Source of the DNA: Sphingobacteriia bacterium
GTDB lineage: Bacteria; Bacteroidota; Bacteroidia; Bacteroidales; UBA7960
Length of the DNA: 42,057 nucleotides
Direction: 5' to 3'
Assembly: GCA_011390785.1 (NCBI GenBank)
Contig: JAABRR010000035.1
Coordinates: 1 to 42,057, forward strand
In this document: in pieces, positions 17,510 to 24,622 of the stretch
How the letters are laid out: the number at the start of each line of letters is the position of its first letter
Numbering within the stretch: position 1 is the stretch's first letter
The notes under the pieces: generated by a model
The model's input: only the letters and a program-made list of their open reading frames with translations
What the model was told of the DNA's origin: nothing
The model's database searches: none
Position numbers and translations under genes: made by a program

Positions 17510-17570
17510 GGACAATCGTTTGCATAAGCAAAAAACTAAATAAGAATGAGCGGGACAATCGTTTGCATAA
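17510..17570. promoter_or_regulatory. Two direct repeats with LacI-type operator-like cores
   Basis: The 18-mer GGACAATCGTTTGCATAA occurs exactly at 17510-17527 and again at 17553-17570, 43 bases apart (about four helical turns). Each contains CAATCGTTTG (17513-17522 and 17556-17565), an imperfect palindrome around a central CG of the form CAAnCGnTTG. That is the core shape of LacI/GalR-family operators. The second copy runs into TGCATaaATGCA (17564-17575). The sites lie 117-177 bases upstream of the duplicated T9SS gene in a 336-base gap (17394-17729) with no other gene. No clear -7 box was found, so their relation to a start site is open. No LacI-type regulator is encoded in the window. Confidence 0.55.
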
Positions 17571-17729
17571 ATGCATAAAAAAAAGCAGAATTTGATTTAA
17601 AAATTATGACTCCCTGACATCATATTTCAATTATTACTTATTCATCGGGGTAAAAGTAAATAATATTTTATTACTGACAAACTTTTTTTGTTAACTTTTT
17701 TTTTAATGTGATTCAATCGTCCTGACAAG

Positions 17730-18407
17730 TTATTGATTCAGGTTCTTTTGCATTGTTTGGTAGTACTTACATGCATTTTTTAAGGCACATTCACTGCATT
17801 TTGGTTTACGGGCAATACATATGTAACGGCCGTGTAAGATAAGCCAATGGTGCGCCACAGCCAGAAGGTTTTCAGGAATATATTTAACCAGTTGCTTTTC
17901 GGTTTCGAGCGGTGTTTTTGCTCCCGTTGTTAACCCCAATCTTGCCGAAACCCTGAAAACATGGGTATCAACGGCCAGGGCAGGTTTATTGAAAACCACA
18001 GAAGCAATTACATTGGCAGTTTTGCGCCCAACACCAGGTAGTTTTTGCAAGGTATCAACATCATCGGGCACAATACCTTTAAATTCAGTAGTTAGCATTT
18101 GCGCCATCCCCAAAAGGTTCTTTGCCTTGTTGTTGGGATAAGAACAGCTCTTTATGTATTCGAAAATCTCTTCAACGGTAGCATCAGCCAGGGCATAAGG
18201 ATCAGGAAACCGGACAAACAAGCCGGGTGTAATCATATTTACCCTTTTATCGGTACACTGAGCAGATAAGATTACTGCAACCATTAACTGATAGGAATCT
18301 GCGTAATGAAGTTCCGTTTCTGCAATTGGGTGGTTCTTTTGAAAATAATCCAGGATATAATCAAATCGGTATTTACGGGTAATTCGTTTGGGTGGATTTT
18401 CGGTCAT
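17730..18407 (-). CDS. nth: Endonuclease III (DNA N-glycosylase/AP lyase)
   Basis: From the ATG at 18407 the protein is 225 residues, close to the ~211 of E. coli Nth. An in-frame ATG at 18485 adds 26 atypical residues and is not preferred. It removes oxidised pyrimidines in base excision repair and nicks the AP site. The helix-hairpin-helix LPGVGRKTANV carries the catalytic Lys129, and AVDTHVFRV carries Asp147. The C-terminal iron-sulfur loop is intact: Cys197-x6-Cys204-x2-Cys207-x5-Cys213, the canonical 4Fe-4S spacing. It is a monocistronic housekeeping gene transcribed away from the SxtJ-like gene, with a 170-base divergent intergenic region. Confidence 0.96.
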   Translation of the reverse strand: MTENPPKRITRKYRFDYILDYFQKNHPIAETELHYADSYQLMVAVILSAQCTDKRVNMITPGLFVRFPDPYALADATVEEIFEYIKSCSYPNNKAKNLLGMAQMLTTEFKGIVPDDVDTLQKLPGVGRKTANVIASVVFNKPALAVDTHVFRVSARLGLTTGAKTPLETEKQLVKYIPENLLAVAHHWLILHGRYICIARKPKCSECALKNACKYYQTMQKNLNQ

Positions 18408-18577
18408 TCTTCTAAAGTAAATAGGTACTTGAGAAATAATTCTCTGTTTAGGAAAAGCGAATTTAGGAAAAATAATTTGTATCATTCTCCAAATATTTGA
18501 TGGTAAGTTGCCAATTAAAAAATATTTCTAATTTTACAATCCAGAAAAAACCGGTAAAATTCATTAACAATTTCCCT

Positions 18578-18967
18578 ATGAAGCTATTTAAGCGAAATAT
18601 AACCCTGGCCCAAACTTACGGTTCAGGGCTTGCATTAATCCTGATTTTTCTGATCATCTTCTTTTTCAAACGGGAAATTCTTTACATCCAGATTATTACC
18701 GGAATTACCATTCTTTTAATGATATGGACTACTCCATTCAGGTATTTTGGAATTTTGTGGATGGCCTTTGGCGATGGGATGGGAAAAATTGTAAGCCGGA
18801 TTGTTCTCAGTGCAATTTTTTTGCTGCTTGTAGTGCCGGTAGGCCTGGTAAAAGGGGGGCATATACGAAAAACCATGCAAATTAATCTATTTGGAAAAGG
18901 GCAGGCATCTCTTTTTAAAAACCGGGATCATGTTTTTTCTAAAAACGATTTTGAAAAACCTTTCTAA
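18578..18967 (+). CDS. SxtJ-like small membrane protein
   Basis: I take the ATG at 18578, giving 129 residues that begin MKLFKRNITLAQTYGSGLAL. The open frame extends back to 18497, but the added stretch is polar and unlike the family. About three hydrophobic segments (~15-30, ~34-50 and ~73-92) flank a conserved-looking WTTPFRYFGILWMAFGDGMG. The C-terminal tail is cytosolic-type and charged. This matches what I recall of SxtJ-type proteins, which sit beside O-carbamoyltransferases in saxitoxin clusters and in many unrelated bacteria; their function is unknown. It starts a tight plus-strand cluster: 14 bases to the DUF5989-like gene, then the carbamoyltransferase and an SGNH gene. It is probably a membrane partner of that enzyme. 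Confidence 0.75.
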   Translation: MKLFKRNITLAQTYGSGLALILIFLIIFFFKREILYIQIITGITILLMIWTTPFRYFGILWMAFGDGMGKIVSRIVLSAIFLLLVVPVGLVKGGHIRKTMQINLFGKGQASLFKNRDHVFSKNDFEKPF

Positions 18968-18981
18968 ACATACACAAACCC

Positions 18982-19131
18982 ATGGAACTATTAAAAGACC
19001 TGTTCGACTTTCTTAAGACCCGCAAAAAATTCTGGATGATTCCGCTTATTGTAATTTTGCTGTTTTTCAGCTTCCTGATCATCCTTTCCGGTGGAAGTGC
19101 TATAGCACCGTTTATTTATACCTTGTTCTAG
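18982..19131 (+). CDS. 49-residue DUF5989/SxtK-like membrane peptide
   Basis: ATG at 18982 and TAG at 19129-19131 encode 49 residues. They begin MELLKDLFDFLKTRKKFWM, an amphipathic, charged N-terminus. One strong transmembrane helix follows (about 19-38), then SGGSAIAPFIYTLF at the C-terminus. The LxxLxxFLxxRKKxW start and the GGSAIAPFIYTLF end match what I recall of DUF5989 and of SxtK, a short protein encoded beside SxtI and SxtJ. The gene is easily missed because of its size. It lies 14 bases after the SxtJ-like stop and 45 bases before the carbamoyltransferase start, and is probably translated in the same transcript. A role as membrane anchor or recruiter of the carbamoyltransferase is inferred. 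Confidence 0.8.
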   Translation: MELLKDLFDFLKTRKKFWMIPLIVILLFFSFLIILSGGSAIAPFIYTLF

Positions 19132-19176
19132 ACTAATTGACAATCAACAAGTATGAGATAAAACTTATCCGAAAAC

Positions 19177-21036
19177 ATGTCAGAAATAATAATCGGAATA
19201 TCAGCCTTTTACCATGACAGCGCAGCATGCATTGTAAAAGACGGGAAAATAATTGCAGCAGCACAGGAAGAACGGTTCACCAGGAAAAAGCACGACAGTG
19301 CTTTCCCTGAAAATGCCCTTTCCTATGTGCTTTCGCAGCTCGATACCGATCCGTCCCAGGTAAACTACATTACCTTTTATGACAAACCGCTGTTGAAATT
19401 TGAACGGCTTATAGAAACCTACCACGCCTTTGCCCCCAAAGGTATGAGCAGCTTTTTCCAGGCTATGCCGGTGTGGCTAAAGGAAAAACTTTTGATCAAA
19501 CATAACATACGCAATGAGCTGAAAAAACATGGGCTGGAAAATTGCCCGGTACTCTTCCCCGAGCATCACCTTTCGCATGCAGCCAGCGCCTTCTTCCCCT
19601 CCCCGTTTGATGATGCCGCTATCCTTACCGTAGATGGTGTGGGAGAATGGACCACAACCACCTTAGGGCATGGGAAAGGAAATAAAATCAGCATTTTGAA
19701 GGAGATGCACTTTCCACACTCACTGGGTTTACTCTATTCTGCTTTTACCTATTATTGCGGTTTCAGGGTAAATAGTGGCGAATACAAACTGATGGGACTG
19801 GCCCCCTACGGTCAAAACGGTGCCGAAGAAACCGAAACTTTTAAGCGCAAAACCCTTGAACATCTTATTGATGTGCGCAATGACGGCTCTTTTGTGCTCA
19901 ACATGAAATATTTCAGCTATGCCACCGGATTAAAAATGACCAACAACAACCGCTGGGAAAAGCTATTCGGGATTCCGCCCAGGAAGCCGGAAACAGAGAT
20001 CGGGCAGTCTTACTGCAATATGGCCCTGGCCATACAACAGATTACTGAAGACATTATGCTGAAACTGGCCCAAACAGCCAAAGAGCTTTCCGGATCAAAA
20101 AACCTGGTAATGGCGGGTGGGGTTGCACTAAACAGTGTTGCCAATGGCAAACTCGAAAGAAGTGGTATTTTCGACCGGATCTGGATACAACCTGCTGCCG
20201 GAGATGCCGGTGGTGCATTGGGTGCGGCAATGGCCACTTATCATATCTATCTCAATAAAGATCGGATGGTAGTGCCCCAAAAAGACAGCATGCAGGGCGC
20301 TTTGCTTGGGCCTGAATTTTCAGCATTCGAAATCGTTAAAGCCCTGAACAAATACAATGCAACCTGGGAAGAAAGAAATTCTTTCGAAACCCTGGCACAG
20401 GAAACAGCGGATCTGCTCAATCAGGGTAAAATTGTTGGATGGTTCCAGGGGAGAATGGAGTTTGGACCGCGGGCTCTGGGCAACCGCAGCATTTTGGGAG
20501 ATGCCCGCAATAAGGAGATGCAAAAACGGCTCAACCTTCAGATTAAATTCAGGGAGAGTTTTCGTCCGTTTGCCCCATCAGTTCTTTCAGAAAAAACAAA
20601 AGATCTTTTTGATACCCCTTACGATTCACCTTACATGCTCATCGTTTGCCCGGTGCAGCAAGAACGATTGAATAAACTTCCTGACGATTACGACAAACTC
20701 CCTTTGCTCGAAAAACTTTATTATGAACGCAGCGATGTGCCGGCAATTACCCATATCGACTATTCTGCCCGTATCCAAACCGTGCATGCTGATACCAATC
20801 CGCGGTACCATAAATTGATAGAAAAATTCGAAAAAACGACAGGATATCCGGTAATCATCAATACCAGTTTCAATGTACGGGGAGAACCCATCGTTTGCAA
20901 ACCTGAAGATGCCTTTGTTTGCTTTATGAGAACCGATATGGATGTGCTGGTGATGGGAAATTATATTCTGTTCAAAGAAAACCAGCAAAATGTAAAGCCT
21001 TTGCCCCGGTTCGATTTTCTGGATAGTTTGGATTAA
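19177..21036 (+). CDS. O-carbamoyltransferase, NodU/CmcH/SxtI family
   Basis: This is a 619-residue cytosolic enzyme that transfers a carbamoyl group from carbamoyl phosphate (through carbamoyl-AMP) to a hydroxyl. N-terminal ASKHA-like domain (~1-345): GISAFYHDSAACIV at the start, EHHLSHAASAFF with His130, His131 and His134 (metal and active-site histidines), TVDGVGEW near 152 and MAGGVALNSVANGKL near 312. C-terminal YrdC-like domain (~395-590): GRMEFGPRALGNRSIL near 425 and INTSFNVRGEPIVC near 562. All family landmarks are present, so it should be active. The neighbours are an SxtJ-like and a DUF5989/SxtK-like membrane protein upstream and an SGNH protein 12 bases downstream. The acceptor is unknown. 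The membrane partners argue for a lipid-linked or envelope glycan rather than a soluble toxin. Confidence 0.93.
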   Translation: MSEIIIGISAFYHDSAACIVKDGKIIAAAQEERFTRKKHDSAFPENALSYVLSQLDTDPSQVNYITFYDKPLLKFERLIETYHAFAPKGMSSFFQAMPVWLKEKLLIKHNIRNELKKHGLENCPVLFPEHHLSHAASAFFPSPFDDAAILTVDGVGEWTTTTLGHGKGNKISILKEMHFPHSLGLLYSAFTYYCGFRVNSGEYKLMGLAPYGQNGAEETETFKRKTLEHLIDVRNDGSFVLNMKYFSYATGLKMTNNNRWEKLFGIPPRKPETEIGQSYCNMALAIQQITEDIMLKLAQTAKELSGSKNLVMAGGVALNSVANGKLERSGIFDRIWIQPAAGDAGGALGAAMATYHIYLNKDRMVVPQKDSMQGALLGPEFSAFEIVKALNKYNATWEERNSFETLAQETADLLNQGKIVGWFQGRMEFGPRALGNRSILGDARNKEMQKRLNLQIKFRESFRPFAPSVLSEKTKDLFDTPYDSPYMLIVCPVQQERLNKLPDDYDKLPLLEKLYYERSDVPAITHIDYSARIQTVHADTNPRYHKLIEKFEKTTGYPVIINTSFNVRGEPIVCKPEDAFVCFMRTDMDVLVMGNYILFKENQQNVKPLPRFDFLDSLD

Positions 21037-21048
21037 TAAGAAATAAAC

Positions 21049-22206
21049 ATGGGTTTGAAAAAAAACAATTTAAAAGTATTCTCTTTCTTACTTCTTATCT
21101 TTCTTGTTCTTTTCATTGCACTCGATTTACTCCTTGCACGGATTTTCATCAGGTACAGCGACCGGAGTGTGCGGATTGAGCACCACTACTATCATCATGG
21201 ACTGATTCCGAACCAGAAAGTAATTGCCAACTGGTACAACATCCGCTACAACCTGTTTACCAACTCGCTGGGATTCAGAGATTTTGACACCAGAAAAATT
21301 CCACTCCAAACTGACAAAAGACGGATTCTGATCATGGGGGATTCGCACAGCGAAGGGGTGGGTCTGAATTTCAGTGAGACCTTTGCCGGTATGTTACACA
21401 CGGTGGTTGACACATCGCACATTGAGATACTCAACGCCTCAGCGGTAAGTTATTCTCCGCGCATACACTACCTGAAAACCAAATATTTGCTCGAGGAAAC
21501 AAAACTCCGGTTTGATGAGATGATTGTCGTGATCGATCTATCGGATCTTCAAAATGAGATAGTTTATGAAAATTATGAGCCGAAAGAACCGGGCTGGAGG
21601 AACCAGGTTAAAATAAAAATCTATCATTGGCTTGTAAACAGGTCGTTTACATTCCATACGTTTGCCCAATTGAACCAAAACAGAAAAACCCGGGCATTTC
21701 TGAATAAAGCGGAAATTTTTGAAGAATACAGCCAACAGGATGAGCACAAAGATGCTTTGGATATGTATGCAACTTTTTTTTCAGGGTTTGATGACAAAAC
21801 CCTTCTTTCCAATCCTCAGTTTCATAGTGTGGGTAACTGGATTTATGATGAAACATTGTGGCCTCTGGCAGAGAAAGGGTTAAAGGTTGGAGCAGAAAAT
21901 ATTAAGAAGCTGGCAACACTATGCCATAAGCATGGAATAAAACTAACCATTAGTGTGCATCCATGGCCCGAACAGATAAAACTTAGGCAGACTGAAAATC
22001 GTTATACACAGTTTTGGCAGGAAGTAGCAGGTGAAAACCAGATTGGGTTTATCAATCTTTATCCTGATTTTATTTACCCATCCTTCTCAGCTGCCTTTGG
22101 CACCGATCTGTTCATACCCGGAGATAATCATTGGAATAAAAACGGAAACTACATTGTTGCTAAACGTTTGGCTGAATACATCAACACTATTGAAGCAACA
22201 AAGTAG
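21049..22206 (+). CDS. Membrane-anchored SGNH/GDSL-like protein (copy B) of the carbamoyltransferase cluster
   Basis: This is a 385-residue protein with one N-terminal membrane helix (~9-31) and a periplasmic SGNH-type domain. The nucleophile is Ser99 in RRILIMGDSHSEGVG; PGDNHWNKNGN near the C-terminus gives Asp359 and His361. It begins 12 bases after the carbamoyltransferase stop, so it is almost certainly in the same transcript. It is paralogous over its whole length to copy A at 13873-15009. SGNH proteins with this layout remove or transfer acyl groups on exported polysaccharides. A link between carbamoylation and acyl editing of one envelope product is an inference. No gene follows on this strand, so it ends the cluster. 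Confidence 0.85.
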   Translation: MGLKKNNLKVFSFLLLIFLVLFIALDLLLARIFIRYSDRSVRIEHHYYHHGLIPNQKVIANWYNIRYNLFTNSLGFRDFDTRKIPLQTDKRRILIMGDSHSEGVGLNFSETFAGMLHTVVDTSHIEILNASAVSYSPRIHYLKTKYLLEETKLRFDEMIVVIDLSDLQNEIVYENYEPKEPGWRNQVKIKIYHWLVNRSFTFHTFAQLNQNRKTRAFLNKAEIFEEYSQQDEHKDALDMYATFFSGFDDKTLLSNPQFHSVGNWIYDETLWPLAEKGLKVGAENIKKLATLCHKHGIKLTISVHPWPEQIKLRQTENRYTQFWQEVAGENQIGFINLYPDFIYPSFSAAFGTDLFIPGDNHWNKNGNYIVAKRLAEYINTIEATK

Positions 22207-22267
22207 TTCCCGGAATTCTTTCCTGCCAGGCTGAAAAACCGGAGGCAGCAAATTAATCTTTATGGAT

Positions 22268-23551
22268 TTAGTTCAGATTTAAGACCAGGCCAGCTCTGGC
22301 ACCAACCCACCAGCGTGTGTTCCAGTCTTCATGAAAATTATTGCTGTAAAAGTCCCATCCACCCGGAGAAAGTTCCGGAATATTTGCGTTGGAGCCGGCA
22401 TCCCAGGTATGGTTATACAATACCGGACCAGCGAACAAACTGAGCTGGGACGTAAGATCGTGCTTATACAACACACGCAGTTCTGACAAAAGATTGGTGG
22501 GTTGGTCATGCCATAGCCGCTCACTTTCCACCTGGTAGCTATGAGTCTCGACCAATACGGATGATTTTTCACCTGAATAAACGGTAGAGCCTACACCATA
22601 TCCAAAACCGAAGAAAAAATTCTCACCTTCCGGTCTTACACCAAAAGAGAAAATATTATAGAACAACGGTACACCAATTTTAAAAGATGCGTTGGCATAC
22701 ATGGCGTCTGAAGCTCCTGCTTCCCACTGTCGCAATCCACCCTTTTTCACTATGCTCAAAAATCCAACGGGCAATCCATTTATGGTATCAGCGTAGTTGA
22801 TAAAACCCAGTTGAATTCCATCAGCCTGTTTTGCAACATTCAGAAAACCTGCTGCCTGAATTCCCTGCATATCGTCTGCAATATTCATAAAACCCGCCAT
22901 TTGAATTCCCTGCATGGTTTTGCCTGTTACATTTCCAAAGCCTGCCAGCGAGATACCCTGGGTTTCATCCTTAGCCACATTCATAAAACCTGCAGATTGA
23001 AATCCCTGAAATCCCTGGCCTGATGTATTCATAAATCCGGCAAGGCGGATTCCGGCAAATGAGTTTCGATTAACATTCATAAACCCGGCCATAGAAATTG
23101 ATTCACTGCTGCCATTGGTAACGTTCATAAATCCTGCTCCCTGAATACCGGTATAATCGCCGTTAATGGTATTCATAAACCCAGCAAAATTAAGCCCTTC
23201 GGCTTCTCCATTGATTACATTCATAAAGCCCGAGCCCTGGAATCCGCTAAATTCACCGTTGATAATATTTGCAAAACCGGCAAATTGTGCACCCTGAACA
23301 TTTCCTTTGTTAATATTCATGAAGCCACCAGCTTCAAAGCCATCAAGGCCACCGGTTACCCCGGAAAACAGGTTCAGACTAACCTTATACCGATATTGAC
23401 TGGATTGCAACCCGTCGGTACCCAATCCGGGAAATAAACTTAACTGGAAATCCTTAACAGGTTTCTCCTGGCTATTATTCTGCGCCTGCCCGGAAGCAGA
23501 AAAAAACAATAAAGCTGATAAAACTAAAGTGGAATAAAAATTTGTTTTCAT
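22268..23551 (-). CDS. Surface protein with ~12 GFMN-type 16-residue repeats (LA_2272-like)
   Basis: This is a 427-residue exported protein: signal peptide ~1-24 (ending GQAQ), a short linker, then residues ~71-268 built of about twelve repeats of 15-16 residues. The consensus is G-hydrophobic-Q-x-AGFMN-V-x-x-G/D, for example GLNFAGFMNTINGDYT. This resembles LA_2272-type surface repeats, which probably form a beta-solenoid. The C-terminal ~150 residues alternate aromatic and polar residues and end ARAGLVLNLN, like outer-membrane barrel strands. A surface-exposed repeat fused to a barrel-like anchor is therefore likely. The gene stands alone, convergent with the carbamoyltransferase cluster (61-base gap). 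The repeats degrade towards the C-terminal end (GIQLGFINY, GLPVGFLSI). Biological role unknown. Confidence 0.75.
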   Translation of the reverse strand: MKTNFYSTLVLSALLFFSASGQAQNNSQEKPVKDFQLSLFPGLGTDGLQSSQYRYKVSLNLFSGVTGGLDGFEAGGFMNINKGNVQGAQFAGFANIINGEFSGFQGSGFMNVINGEAEGLNFAGFMNTINGDYTGIQGAGFMNVTNGSSESISMAGFMNVNRNSFAGIRLAGFMNTSGQGFQGFQSAGFMNVAKDETQGISLAGFGNVTGKTMQGIQMAGFMNIADDMQGIQAAGFLNVAKQADGIQLGFINYADTINGLPVGFLSIVKKGGLRQWEAGASDAMYANASFKIGVPLFYNIFSFGVRPEGENFFFGFGYGVGSTVYSGEKSSVLVETHSYQVESERLWHDQPTNLLSELRVLYKHDLTSQLSLFAGPVLYNHTWDAGSNANIPELSPGGWDFYSNNFHEDWNTRWWVGARAGLVLNLN

Positions 23552-23957
23552 GGTTCAAATAAAATTTATAAAATGATAATTGCCATCATCAAGTCACCTT
23601 CTGTGCCACAAACAACAACAAACTAATTATGTGATACTTATGTTTTAATAATTCCTGCACAAAGCAAGACCTATACGATAAAAGCGTACAAACTGTGACC
23701 GTTTCCGAACAGTTTAATAGCATTCTCGATGATAGTCCCTGGAAATAACCAATTTAAAACATTGCGCCCACTCCGAATAGCATATAAAATGATGCTTGCA
23801 GCAAAACAGAGTTTGCAACACACTGTTATTCCAACAGTTGAAGTATATCCTTTTGGAAATATAGCCGGGGATTGACTCTTCGTAATGAACTCAATGAGAA
23901 CACATCTAAGGAAAGCATATACTCGGGTTGTCAATCAATTTACAAAAACAGAAAAGT
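23552..23957. other. Intergenic stretch without a supportable gene
   Basis: About 400 bases separate the GFMN-repeat gene from the mazEF promoter. A minus-strand open frame (23671-23934) has no start context, no family resemblance and Cys/Ile-rich composition, so I do not call it. No tRNA, terminal inverted repeat or strong hairpin was seen. It may be a decayed gene, but nothing shows this directly. Confidence 0.4.
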
Positions 23958-23996
23958 TTTGAGAAATTGAAATACTGTAATAACTTTGTGATTACA
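23958..23996 (+). promoter_or_regulatory. mazEF promoter with overlapping inverted-repeat operator
   Basis: TTTG (23958-23961), a 19-base spacer and TAACTTTG (23981-23988) match the Bacteroidota TTTG/TAnnTTTG promoter exactly. Transcription should start near 23995, about 15 bases before the antitoxin ATG. An inverted repeat, TGTAAT (23976-23981) and ATTACA (23991-23996), straddles the -7 box. Binding of MazE or MazE-MazF there would block the polymerase, the usual autoregulation of such modules. Confidence 0.7.
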
Positions 23997-24009
23997 AAAA
24001 AAAGCAGCT

Positions 24010-24255
24010 ATGGATGTTTCAGTTATTAAAATAGGCAATTCTAAGGGAATCCGTTTAAGCAAAAGCCTTTTGGAAAGATACAATATCAAAGATACAGTCG
24101 AAATGATATTAGAAAAAGGGCATATTGTAATTAAACCCAAAGCAAACCCTCGTAATGGTTGGGAAACCGCATTCAGGAAAATGCATGAGTCAGGTGATGA
24201 CAAGGCACTTATGAATGATGTTTTTGAAGATGAAAATTTTGAAGAATGGATTTAA
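24010..24255 (+). CDS. mazE: MazE-type antitoxin (AbrB/SpoVT fold)
   Basis: This is an 81-residue protein. The N-terminal ~48 residues (VSVIKIGNSKGIRLSKSLLE onward, ending GHIVIKPK) form a swapped-hairpin AbrB/MazE DNA-binding domain; IGNSKGIRLSKSLL is the classic signature. The acidic C-terminal tail (DDKALMNDVFEDENFEEWI) should be disordered when free and wrap around the toxin. It overlaps the toxin gene by 10 bases. It would neutralise the RNase and repress its own promoter through the inverted repeat just upstream. Confidence 0.92.
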   Translation: MDVSVIKIGNSKGIRLSKSLLERYNIKDTVEMILEKGHIVIKPKANPRNGWETAFRKMHESGDDKALMNDVFEDENFEEWI

Positions 24256-24569
24256 AACAATACCAGATTGTATTGGTAAATCTCGATCCAACAGTTGGTA
24301 GTGAAATTAAAAAGACCAGACCTTGTGTAATTATTTCTCCGAATGAGATGAATAAATATCTCAATACGGTGATTATTGCACCCATGACAACTCAATCAAA
24401 AAAGTATCCAACAACAATTGAAATCAATCATGACAATAAAAAAGGCTGGATAGTTCTTGACCAAATTCGCACAATTGATAAACAACGTGTTTATAAAGTA
24501 TTAGATAACCTAACAATTACAGAAATTGAGAAAGTCAAAATGATAATAAAGGAATTATTGGTTGATTGA
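24246..24569 (+). CDS. mazF: MazF-type endoribonuclease toxin
   Basis: This is a 107-residue PemK/MazF-like toxin that cleaves RNA at short sequence motifs. It begins MDLKQYQIVLVNLDPTVGSEIKKTRPCVII, whose VNLDPTVGSEIKKTRP is the family's first catalytic loop (Arg of the TRP motif). APMTTQSKKYPTTIE carries the conserved Thr, and GWIVLDQIRTIDKQR gives the QIRTIDKxR motif. Length (~110) and all key residues are normal, so the toxin looks intact. It overlaps mazE by 10 bases and is expressed from the same promoter. No other toxin-antitoxin pair is seen. The target motif cannot be predicted. Confidence 0.93.
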   Translation: MDLKQYQIVLVNLDPTVGSEIKKTRPCVIISPNEMNKYLNTVIIAPMTTQSKKYPTTIEINHDNKKGWIVLDQIRTIDKQRVYKVLDNLTITEIEKVKMIIKELLVD

Positions 24570-24622
24570 TAATCAAAACAGTAGGTTATAACAAAACCCG
24601 CAAATAGTCCCTGATAAAAAAA

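Noticed and set aside
19177-21036. Saxitoxin-like or antibiotic biosynthesis cluster
   Set aside because: Only the carbamoyltransferase and its J/K-like partners are present; no polyketide synthase, amidinotransferase or other toxin pathway genes lie within the window.
22268-23551. Regularly spaced ~48-base DNA repeats, which at first look CRISPR-like
   Set aside because: They encode the in-frame 16-residue protein repeats; units are divergent and there are no unique spacers or cas genes.
23671-23934. 87-codon minus-strand open frame between the GFMN-repeat gene and mazEF
   Set aside because: No family resemblance, unusual Cys/Ile-rich composition, no start signal; read as chance.
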